25,809 nt of DNA from Paramacrobiotus richtersi. Taxonomy: Eukaryota; Tardigrada; Eutardigrada; Parachela; Macrobiotidae. Position numbers and translations under genes: made by a program. Below, one piece after another: positions 8,673-17,356 of the stretch. Every line of letters begins with the position of its first letter. The stretch's first letter is position 1. The notes under the pieces are model-generated. The model saw only the letters and a program-made list of their open reading frames with translations, was not told where the DNA came from and searched no databases. The stretch is taken from assembly GCA_034698045.1 (NCBI GenBank), contig JAQGAU010000602.1, positions 1-25,809 on the forward strand. Reading direction: 5' to 3'.

Positions 8673-10004
8673 TTAACTGGGCGCAGTTACTTCATCCACC
8701 ATCAGCCAACAATATTCTTGCTTGCTGTCTCCGGTCTGGACCGATTCCCTGACCTTTTCTATGGCATTCTGCAGCTCCACATTTGCGCAATCTATCTTCA
8801 GCGCTCCGCTAAGTTCAATCAAACATTCGACAGACAAACCCAACCCGAAAAATGCAACCCCCCGTCGCCAATACGCCCTCGTTCTTTCCCTCTTATTATC
8901 CTCCACCGGAGGGTCATAATATTCTAGAGCTCGTTCCATGTCCTCCAAGACTTTGTGCAAATTTCCTTTGAATAAATGGCATAATCCGCGATTCATATAG
9001 ATTTCCGGCATCTTGCAGTTGAGATGTACCGCTAATCCATAACACGACAGCGCCGAATCGTAATCTTTAGACGCTAGAAAAGAGTCACCTTTAGATTTCA
9101 GAAGCACTGGATCCCGCTCCGATGGACTGAGCTGCAGGGACTCGGCTTGATTGTCTAGAATAGTTCTATAAGAAGCTTGCTTTCTTAACCATTCCTCTTC
9201 CTCGGCAATCTTCGACTCACGACGAGGCGTGGGAAATACACGGGGTGTGGAACTGAAGCTGATCGTGCCAGACGATCTAACATCGGGGATCTGTATTTTC
9301 TTTATTTTCGCTGTTATGCAACGGTTCTTTCTATCATCGACTGCTGCAATCTTCTGTAATAGCTCGTCGTATGCTTCGTCGCAATATACAATTTCCTTTG
9401 GGTTTTCAGGTGTTTCAGAGGGTTCCTCGACGAGACCAAGACTTCTTAAAAGGCTCTGTTCAATTTCATCGTCTGCTGAGTTGTCACCGCACTGATCTGG
9501 GGTTTTCCTTGCTTGGGTCTCAGTACTGAAGTAAGAATTTAGCAGTTCGGTCTTCTGCTGTTCTTTTGCCTCCTGTGCGAAGGTTTTCCGGGAGTTCTGA
9601 ACGGCCGTATGTTCCGCAACGGCAAATCCTTGCTTTTCTCTTCGTGTTGTACCTTTCGATTCCGCCTCAGCACTCGAACGGCCAGCAGCATATTCAAGGG
9701 CCTCCTTTCGGATTTTCTGCATAACCTGAGGGTTCTTGGCGTCATTGTGCAGGAGAGACGGCCAGTGCTTTGGCTCTGCTTTAGCCAATCGGAAAGTGAT
9801 ACGGGTGCGAGAGATTTCCGCATTGCTTTGGGTGTCGTCGATTGCATCAAAAAGATAAGCTTCGTACAAGTAGGGTGAGCAGAATACCTTGATATAGCGC
9901 TGGGCCGTGAAGATATCTGCGGAATTGGTGCTGGGTAAGGTAATGGTTACATAAACGTGGGAATCGTTTTGCTCCCAGCTGGATTCAGTAAGGATGATGG
10001 GCAT
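8673..10004 (-). CDS. DNAAF4: Dynein axonemal assembly factor 4 (DYX1C1 homologue)
   Basis: One uninterrupted frame of 443 aa from ATG to stop; the human protein is about 420. Residues 1-85 form a CS/p23-like domain ending in the expected Trp (KHWPSLL). A charged middle region follows, then the family signature near residues 247-264 (SFSSTPRVFPTPRRES). Residues 297-410 hold TPR repeats (KGDSFLASKDYDSALSCYGLAVHL; MNRGLCHLFKGNLHKVLEDMERAL; YWRRGVAFFGLGLSVECLIELSGAL). By family knowledge, it is a cytoplasmic co-chaperone working with HSP90/HSP70 to preassemble outer and inner dynein arms before their import into cilia or flagella. The gene has no introns here, unlike its neighbours. No AATAAA follows closely on the minus strand. 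DNAAF5 lies 7.4 kb away on the other strand. Confidence 0.92.
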   Translation of the reverse strand: MPIILTESSWEQNDSHVYVTITLPSTNSADIFTAQRYIKVFCSPYLYEAYLFDAIDDTQSNAEISRTRITFRLAKAEPKHWPSLLHNDAKNPQVMQKIRKEALEYAAGRSSAEAESKGTTRREKQGFAVAEHTAVQNSRKTFAQEAKEQQKTELLNSYFSTETQARKTPDQCGDNSADDEIEQSLLRSLGLVEEPSETPENPKEIVYCDEAYDELLQKIAAVDDRKNRCITAKIKKIQIPDVRSSGTISFSSTPRVFPTPRRESKIAEEEEWLRKQASYRTILDNQAESLQLSPSERDPVLLKSKGDSFLASKDYDSALSCYGLAVHLNCKMPEIYMNRGLCHLFKGNLHKVLEDMERALEYYDPPVEDNKRERTRAYWRRGVAFFGLGLSVECLIELSGALKIDCANVELQNAIEKVRESVQTGDSKQEYCWLMVDEVTAPS

Positions 10005-11362
10005 CCTTTACAATTCTCGTGGGACTTGGTTTAAAGCTGCAAGGGTCGTCTAGGACTATCCTACCATCATGACATGCTGCACTAGGCTGCAGAACACGTT
10101 GTTATTAATAACTAGTAAGTATCAATCGTCACTGATTCTTAAGTATAATGATATTATTCGTATAATAAAATAAAATAATTACATTATTTTATCTATCGAA
10201 TTTGATTTATTTTTCTAATGGCATGCATGTGATACTATGGTACTCGTACAGCAATAAATACATTATAATATTATTATTTGTTTTAGATCTTGACGAATCA
10301 CGTTTCCCGTAGCATCCAACCGCACAAAGGTGAAGGTCTGCACCATTATCATGCAGCAGTACTTAATTTTGTATTTCCGGTCGGCATTTTACGGAAATTG
10401 CTTTGGCGCAAAGATAACAAGGGATATGTGTAAATTGTGCAAAGTAAATGGTAGAGTACCACTAATTTGGGAAGCTGGGAGGAAAAGATTAATTTTGATA
10501 TCCTTTCATGCGGTCCTACGGCTCTTATGTTAGACTAAAGCTATGTGGCCGCAGTCTGTGTTATAGAGGTCACAATAGCTGGTGCAAAAGGGACAACTGT
10601 ACGGAGCTGTTTTGCAATGTTCCGCCCGCCCAGTACTTTGTTCGGCTCGACACAACAATCTTTTCGGAACTATCCCTCTCACAATGCCAGCGCATTTATC
10701 AGGATCTGCGACATATACATATTAACTGGTTTTATGGAGCAAAATGGCTAACATGCTGTAAAAAACATTCGAGCGCGGCAAAACAACCAAGTAGCTGTTG
10801 GACCATAATATGCGGCAAAAAAGCCGGCTATGTAATAATCCAGTCGGCCGCGGCAAAATAAGCGACCAATTACTGAACCGAAAAGACAGCGGTAAAATAC
10901 CCACTTCGTTTATGGCTAATGGCTATGCAGTACATTTGTTTCAAATGCGCGGATCAGAACACATGTGAATTTTGCAATAATTATAAGTAAGTCTCGTACT
11001 GTACTCCAGTAGTTTAATGCGACGCTACCAAGTATCAAACAGTACTTCGTGAATCGTACCTGAATTTCCATTGCGTAACATCAATAAACAGTGAACCAGG
11101 ACTGACTGTTGTGTAACCTTACGATTATTTATGATTATTGCCCAAAGTGAATTACTGTGTGATCTGAACTGTTGTGCGAAAACAGAGTCACACCGACACG
11201 GGCTTTCTTTGATCGTGTTGTTTCTCACCCGTATTTATACAGTATTCCCGAAGCAGCTTCACACTTTTTGCCGGTGTAGAACTTTTTCGACCATTACCTA
11301 TGACACAATACTATCTGTACTAACTATTTCTGTTCTCTGCTGGGAAAGTGTATCAGAGACAA
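10005..11362. other. Intergenic, AT-rich, with a degenerate repeat
   Basis: Contains the DNAAF4 promoter side and an AT-rich stretch at 10140-10280. The open frames at 10330-10533 and 10508-10861 lack family features, and the second overlaps a degenerate repeat (10739-10930), so I treat both as chance. No RNA gene was recognised. Confidence 0.4.
10739..10930. repeat. Degenerate ~38-bp periodic GGCAAAA repeat
   Basis: A GCAAAA or GTAAAA box, usually preceded by GCG, recurs at 10739, 10778, 10815, 10853 and 10892, that is at 37-39 base spacing. The sequence between the boxes is only loosely similar (often CTG..GAACC-like, ending GCG), as in an old minisatellite. Copy number is about five. Confidence 0.35.
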
Positions 11363-11656
11363 ATGTCACGTGGAGCAATGCGTTCCTTGAAAGCATTGTT
11401 TTTACTTGTCGGGATTGTGACGTTGGCCAGATGTGGATGCGCAGCTGCCCAAGATGACCCTTACGGCCAAGGAAATCGTCTTCAGCTGCAGCTGCAGGGT
11501 AAGGAGTATATGGCAAACAGAATGGAAAACGCGCCGTTTTTGGGCCCGGCGCCCGAAGCGCGTCTTCATTCCCGTAGCAAACGGCGACCTTCTTTCTACG
11601 CTGCACAATTACTCCAGAACCGAAACCCTGCGCCTCGGTGTTGCTACTGTGGATAG
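11363..11656 (+). CDS. Small secreted peptide precursor (putative neuropeptide or hormone)
   Basis: A 97-aa frame; a second ATG at 11378 gives 92 aa. A clear signal peptide (SLKALFLLVGIVTLARCGCAAA) is followed by a Gln/Asn-rich spacer. At residues 73-75 there is a Lys-Arg-Arg site, the typical prohormone convertase signal. Cleavage would release a C-terminal peptide of about 22 residues ending NPAPRCCYCG. A terminal Gly after Cys would allow C-terminal amidation, and the three close cysteines could form one disulfide. No known peptide family was recognised. AATAAA at 11779-11784 follows the stop by 123 bases and supports this 3' end. Caution: CAGG|GTAAGG near 11498 is a strong donor, and if used it would replace the C-terminal part with a downstream exon. 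Precursor status is inferred only from signal peptide, dibasic site and small size. Confidence 0.5.
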   Translation: MSRGAMRSLKALFLLVGIVTLARCGCAAAQDDPYGQGNRLQLQLQGKEYMANRMENAPFLGPAPEARLHSRSKRRPSFYAAQLLQNRNPAPRCCYCG

Positions 11657-11778
11657 CGCTGGAATGATGACTGTTCGTGACTTAGTATATTCATTTCGAC
11701 CCGCTTACGGACAGCATCTGACCGGCAATCACTGTTATCCAATCCTGCCCCTTGCTGTTCTATTACAATGAGATAATT

Positions 11779-11784
11779 TAATAA
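11779..11784 (+). terminator. Poly(A) signal AATAAA
   Basis: AATAAA 123 bases after the stop of the small secreted precursor. It is the first on this strand and fits its 3' end. Confidence 0.5.
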
Positions 11785-12401
11785 ATGTCCGAATTCGTAA
11801 TTCGTTATTTCAGTTATTTTCCAAACTTGTCTACAGAGAAGCCAATGAAAACGCCGCGTAGAAGCTAGCTCTTTAACTGTCCTGGCAGTTTTTAACAGCG
11901 GAAAATATAAATGGTCGGACGTAGAGTGACCGTTATCGCCTGTTGCACTGAGGCAGCTTGTTGGATCCACTAGTAGCGTTCCACTTTCAATCCGTTTCCG
12001 AAATTTCGTGCAAAAGCGGTCTAAGTCAGTGCGACGGTAAAAACACCGTGACTGTGCCGAACAGCGCACTAACACAAGCCGAAATTATTTGTAAAATATT
12101 CCTTTTAATTTTATAGGCTAAATCTCCAGTTGTCCCGCTTTGTCGTGTTTATTGTTCATTAACAATTTAACACAACTGTTTACTGCATGAAGACCAGATG
12201 CCAAAACCTTAATACTGCGATTCGCTAGAATAATCTCCTGCATATGGGACTTCTGTGGGAGCATTGAAGTAGGAGAATGAGCCGTCAAATACGAATAAAC
12301 AAAGAACTCACAGATCAAATCAAACATCGACAACACGACTTTTCTCAGTAAAACAACAAAATGGACGGGCGATATCACCGACATGTGAACCTCTCTCTTC
12401 T
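11785..12401. other. Spacer with unassigned minus-strand open frames
   Basis: Minus-strand frames at 12118-12405 (a hydrophobic segment around FVVLLRKVVLSMFDLICEFFVYSYL) and 11644-12075 were inspected. Neither shows a family motif or phase-matched splice sites linking it to the candidate gene at 12402-13021, though the first could be an exon of a membrane protein. I see nothing firmer. Confidence 0.3.
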
Positions 12402-13021
12402 TCAAAAAGTGGCATCAGAAATTAGAAATCTACCCTTCCTATGCCGCGAATTATGGCCCCCTGTGATACGTTTTCCTCCCGACTCAGCTGGACCGGACAA
12501 CACTTCAACATGAGCATTACAGATAAGTCCCGTGAAATCACGTTTTGAAAATTGATTCCATAAATCGCGTAACGTGGCTTGTTTACAGCTAAGATGCAGG
12601 AGGGGTCCGGTGTCTTGATTTCTTGCGTTACGTAACTTTTGACTGTTCGGTGTTTCCGCAGTTCCACAGCTGTGAGAGCACTCTGAAGCGAAGGCGAGAG
12701 GTGAGAAGTGATCCCAGTTCATTTTTGTTGAGTACAGTAGTTTACAGAGTCCCTTATCCAACTGGCTCTTTAAGTTCGAACCGTTGATCAGATCGATCCA
12801 TTTTTGATGGTTACTAGTACTGTATTCCAATTTGAAAGAGCGTCTGTAAAGCTTAAGATCGTGGATTGGTTTGGACCGTGTACCGAGGATTACAGTAGTT
12901 GTGATAATCTCGTTCGCAGTTCTCCGTACGGTTCCTGGATCTCTGAATGTGTTCCCATCTTCTCATCTCCTGAAAATGACGCTCACAGTGAGGTAAAGGC
13001 AGCAGCGACGAGCTTGTTCAT
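12402..13021 (-). CDS. Candidate two-exon gene, unrecognised
   Basis: Exon 1 (13021-12987) begins at ATG with a short hydrophobic start (MNKLVAAAFTSL) and a GTGAGC donor in phase 2. Exon 2 (12843-12402) begins after a TTTACAG acceptor with the matching phase and stays open for 147 codons, giving 158 aa in total. Scattered cysteines (GLCKLL, ECSHSCG, LSCK, LICN) suggest a small secreted protein, but the signal peptide is short. A second frame over 12667-12422 is also open, so the coding frame is uncertain. No family was recognised. Support comes only from the open frame and the splice-phase match. Confidence 0.25.
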
Positions 13022-14842
13022 CCATATTAATTTTTCCTTTTATACCTAGTGATCGTGTACGATTTTTAGATCTTCGGTACGAAATTTCTCGTGAATTTTG
13101 TATTTTTGTAGTATGCATTCGGACTTGGTATGTCCCACAAAGGGGTTTGTCTGGTTACGAAATAAATACATAAATACATGTACAGGTAACAGAATACTTA
13201 ATTTATTACTAGCTTATTAATCAAATCCAGTGAAGAATCAGTATAAACAAAAAGAATTTTTGAACTAACTATCTTGCCTTGTATCACACAGTTTAGAATC
13301 TGGGATCACATAAGTTCGAAGAAGCCTGTCAACTTTTCAGCTCCGAGGTCTTGGATTAATTTCTGCAATTAATCATTTCAGATGCCTAAATCGTCTGTGT
13401 TCGATGGCTGCGAGTGTTCCACGTGCAGCCTTCAGAAATCGCTGGGGGGAAAATCCCAGCGCTGCATATTCCTCCGGCTTTCCGGATAATGCACAGCAAC
13501 TCTGTTTCCTTCCTCCGTCACCGCAGTTTACTCCTGGGAGCCGCAAGGTACTGGGCTTTCGTACAGAGCAGGAAAAGTGAATGTCATGAAATAATCGTTC
13601 CAGCTGTCGTCAGAAATCAGTTGACTAGTGGATTTGTTGAAGGAAGTAGACAATGGCGTTTTCGAAAAGGTGCACATTTCCAGATGTATAATGTTTAAAT
13701 TCTTAGATTTCGATGTTTAGATTGGATGTTTAGACGTTTAGTGTTGGAAATGTTTAATCGAAGCAACATTTTTCGATTTTCAAACAACATTTGACATCGA
13801 GTTCGTAGTAGTGGACGTCGTTGCTTAATGGTTACGATTACTCTTCCAATGTGTCCGCTCTAAATTATGGCTAGCTCTCACTTCCATATGTGCGCATAGA
13901 TCTAACGCATTGTTACTGTAGAACAAACGATCAGCAATCTACGATTGTTTATGTATAGCGAAAATGCCTTTTATCATCAATAGCTTTCCCTTTACTTTTG
14001 TATGCAGGATTGCATGCAAATCGGACTGACAACCGATTTTGATGTAAGAACATTATGCTTAATTCTTTTGGGCGAGAAGTCCGGTACTAAGTTTCATTAG
14101 GTATACGAGATGCAAGTAAAAAGTTCTGCAACTGACCTCGCAGCTCCGCTCCCTGCAGTCTTTTCAAAGTGGTTTCATTTACTTATTAAAGGAGTTTCTT
14201 TGATCTTTCATATAAAATCAAAATAAGAAAGAAATCTCAGAAAACAGGGCAGCAAGAAAATAAAAGCCGAAGTGATTTTTTTGGCGCTGTCCACACTAGT
14301 TTTCGAGACCACTTAAATAATTAGTTAAGCCGCTATTTTAAGTAAACCAGAGCCCTTCACCATATATTTAGGAAGGACATATCTTGGCTTATAAATATAT
14401 TTTGACCTAAGCTCCGCGGACTTGGGCTGGGTCAGGTAGAATTTTTTCTGTGAAACAACCCATTCTGGCTGTATTAACATTTCGGCTCTCGTTGACGCAT
14501 TAAACGAGAACATTCTACAACACAACCATTTACTCTGAGTTATTCGGCGCAAAGATTTGCGTTGTTGGCTTTCTGGTCCGACGAGGACAAAATTATGTGT
14601 GAAAAAAAGAACCACTATTTTCCGGTTGGTCGAATTATTTTTTAATAATTTGCAAGAAAGGTGGGTTTCCAATTTAAATTTTTTTGGGAACCCAGGAAGC
14701 GGAATTTCAGTAATCACGGCCTGCCTCAACAGAAGGATGACTGGACATTAAAACAAAATTATTCATTTCCCGAGACACTGCAAACCAGCGGACAAAACAA
14801 ATTTTTGCGCGCGAAAAACTTGAGTGATCCGATTTGAAATAC
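13022..14842. other. 1.8-kb stretch without a recognised gene
   Basis: The open frames here (94 codons at 13414-13698 plus; 134 codons at 14325-14729 minus) begin at non-ATG codons or lack any domain, and composition is AT-rich with many short runs. The 14280-14760 part has a patchy, GC-islanded look that could be an old repeat. No terminal repeats or coding domains of a transposon were found. Confidence 0.35.
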
Positions 14843-16006
14843 ATGCATTTAGAGATTCTGGCGCTGTTTCCCACCATTTCGAGCTTTCAAAGAAATTATT
14901 TTTGTGGTGTATGCAAGAATGATTCTTCTCTAAGAAAAAGTGGCAGCGCTGTATCAGCTTCGTTTGGTTGGGCGGAAAAGGTGACAGTTGCAAGACTTTT
15001 TACTTGCACCTCGTAGTTTAGTTTTTTTAAACGAAGGCGAAAGTCGACAGCGGAAATATTCCAGATTACCCTCTGTGTTTCAGTTGTACATGTGTTTTAT
15101 GCTGTATAGCTTGCTACAATACCAGTGTTTGCGTGGTTTTGTTATTCAATAGAAATTCTCAAATGTTTACACTATTTTATTACTAATTGAAACCGTTGAA
15201 CTTTTTTCCCATTGCTTTTACCTTGCTTTTCAGGAAAAGGCAAAGTCGGACGGTTTGGAACTTTCCGATTATCTTAAGTGAGTAGACCTTTTCAAAACGA
15301 AGCCGAAACTCGTAATTCCCACTTTATGCGTAGCAGTGTTAGCGCAGTTCTGTAAACTGTTGCTGTTCTTATTTCACAATAAATTTTGTTTTTGTCAGTC
15401 GACATGTAACAAACTTGTGACACTGGTGACAACTGACTTCTTCATTGGTATGTTTTCAGGTATACAAGCGACATGACCACACGAAGCCTAGTCACACGAG
15501 AAACCGCGAAACTCTTGTCCGTTCAGTCGTGCAATCCGGACCAGTATGCCGGAGAATGGCTGGCCATCTGGGAGGACATCATCCAATCCCTGTTCCCAGC
15601 GGCGTACCGCTTCTCTGTCAATCGCGAAACCCACACTTTATGGGACTGTCCTCTCCGGTTTCTCCTGGTACGCCGAGGGAACTTGCTCCAGCCGAAACGA
15701 TTAGTGTGCATCGTCACGGCGCAGTGTGCGGCGCCGGCTCACGTAAAGGAGGCCGAGCTGTTGCGTATTCGTCTGCTGATGCATGTTATATGCAATGGGG
15801 CCCAGAAGCTGTCCAAGGAGCGGGTGTGGACTAGCGATCATCTGGGTTGGTTGGGGATTTGTGGGGAGCGGTTTATCTGCGGAGATATGCAGCAGGGCTG
15901 GACGCCGGGATTGTTTGAGAAGACTCCCGTGGATGTGCGCACCGCATCCGGATTGCATCTTCTGCGTCAGCTAGCCGAGCGGGTACACGCGATCTCATGC
16001 AGTTGA
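14843..16006 (+). CDS. Unrecognised intracellular protein, three exons
   Basis: Exons 14843-14980, 15234-15277 and 15460-16006 join in frame (phase 0, then phase 2) at GTGACA and GTGAGT donors and pyrimidine-rich AG acceptors to 242 aa. An in-frame stop precedes the ATG. There is no signal peptide or membrane segment. The last exon (about 180 aa) looks well constrained: YAGEWLAIWEDIIQSLFP, then a Trp-Asp-Cys-Pro-Leu-Arg region, LVCIVTAQCAAPAHV, then DHLGWLGICGERFICGDMQQ. It is rich in Trp, Cys and hydrophobic helices. I could not place it in a family, so no function is given. A shorter product from the ATG at 15473 (177 aa) is possible. ATTAAA at 16371-16376 may end the transcript. Confidence 0.6.
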
Positions 16007-16348
16007 ACATTGTGGTCCGTTGTATGCGTTATTTTTTCCGGCATTTTGTTGTTTAAAGACATTGGTAAAAAACTGTTGATGAGTGCTTGTTTTTTTTGAC
16101 GTTTGAGTTCAGAAATCTTGCGAGGGAATGAATGTTCAGCTAGTCACGGCTACAGTTTTCATGCGTGCTAATCAGAGCAAATTTTTTAACTGATTTTTTG
16201 ACTGTTGGTTTTAGGCTTGTGTTGCTGCATTCGTGAATGAACTGGTGGTTTTTTTCGTGTTTTTTTCCCATATTGTTAGAAACTCAACAAGCACTTTTTT
16301 AATTTGTTGACTCTACTGTGAATCTGGAACTTCTTCTGTCGAAGTGTA

Positions 16349-17086
16349 TCATCGAACCGTATGTGTAATCATTAAACGTATCGTGAAACGCTCTGCGGCC
16401 CAGAATACAAGCTGGTCTTTCTGATCGATTTCATGGTTTAGATGGCTCGCCGTAAGATATATTACAGTGTGGGGAAAAAGCTTATTTTGCATACAGCTTG
16501 CCAGATAACCATCTAACTATAACAGCAAGCACGATGCCGGTCTGATTACTCTAATCAGTGCACATGACACCAGATTTCGACAGAGAATGACGTATTGGTT
16601 GGTAAATTTAGCACTTACAATTCTTGAGAAACAGTAACATCCTAAGCACCGTCTGTCGAATTCCCTGTTCCTGTACTGCTGCCAGTAAACGTCAGTTTTT
16701 TTATCGGGTAAGTGTGGATTCACGGCATCTTGAACATTCTCGGATAAACGAAAATCAGCAAGACTGAAGCGCTCGGATTATACTAAAATTAATATCGTTT
16801 CTACGTCTCATGCAAATACCTGTTGCCAAGGTCACACGGAACAGTTGATCCATACAGGCAAGCCTGATCTTGCTTTTGCAGCAATCGAGGCGTAGTACGC
16901 AGGTAGGGTCGTCCCAAGCTGCAAATGTTTTTGACAGCATTTCGTTAATATAGACTGCAAATCAGTGTGTGGCAAGTACCGGGAAATCTTGCTGTCGAGT
17001 TCCTTCCATAAATCGACTACGTCAGCACGTAAACAATCATAATAATAATAGTATACTGTTGTAATAATACTGCAGCGAATATACAT
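16349..17086 (-). CDS. Candidate three-exon gene, unrecognised
   Basis: Exon 1 (17086-16856) starts at ATG and includes a helical-looking stretch (DVVDLWKELDSKISRYLPH) and CC/Cys residues. Exon 2 (16738-16619) encodes 40 residues, with YWQQYRNREFDRRCLGCYC, before a consensus GTAAGT donor. Exon 3 (16516-16349) follows a TTATAG acceptor and is open for 55 codons to TGA. All junctions are phase 0, giving 172 aa. The Cys-x2-Cys-x-Cys of exon 2 recalls the start of invertebrate-type lysozymes, but the rest does not match, so I do not assign it. The exon 1 donor (GTATGG) is ordinary, and other joins are possible. It would overlap the 3' end of the plus-strand gene at 14843-16006 and lie head to head with DNAAF5. 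Confidence 0.28.
16371..16376 (+). terminator. Possible poly(A) signal ATTAAA
   Basis: ATTAAA 365 bases after the stop at 16006 on the plus strand. It would give the unrecognised gene a T-rich 3'UTR. Confidence 0.35.
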
Positions 17087-17356
17087 TACAGTAGATGCTG
17101 TAATTCAAACAGTTTTCTTTAACTGGTACGTTTTCTTTGGTACGTTGCGAAAACGTACTAAACTGAGTTTCTTTGACTTTCTTATTATGCCGTCGCGTAA
17201 ATTCACTAATGCGATTGGAGTTAGCAGTGCGTCAAGTTTTTGCAAAAGCGTCATTAAACGTTACCACACAGAAACCGTCAGTTGCAAGATTCAAATGTAG
17301 CTCCATCATTTCGCGCAGGTGCTCGCAGTTGGGCCTTTCCATGACCACGATTCAAC

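Noticed and set aside
9539..9850. 103-codon second frame inside DNAAF4
   Set aside because: A frame shadow of the DNAAF4 middle region. The main frame carries the conserved domains.
13414..13698. 94-codon plus-strand frame
   Set aside because: Starts at GTG, with no family feature and no matched splice sites.
15523..15958. Minus-strand frames opposite the unrecognised gene
   Set aside because: Antisense of a long plus-strand exon with good splice sites.
17040..17054. AATAATAATA microsatellite
   Set aside because: Too short to be informative.
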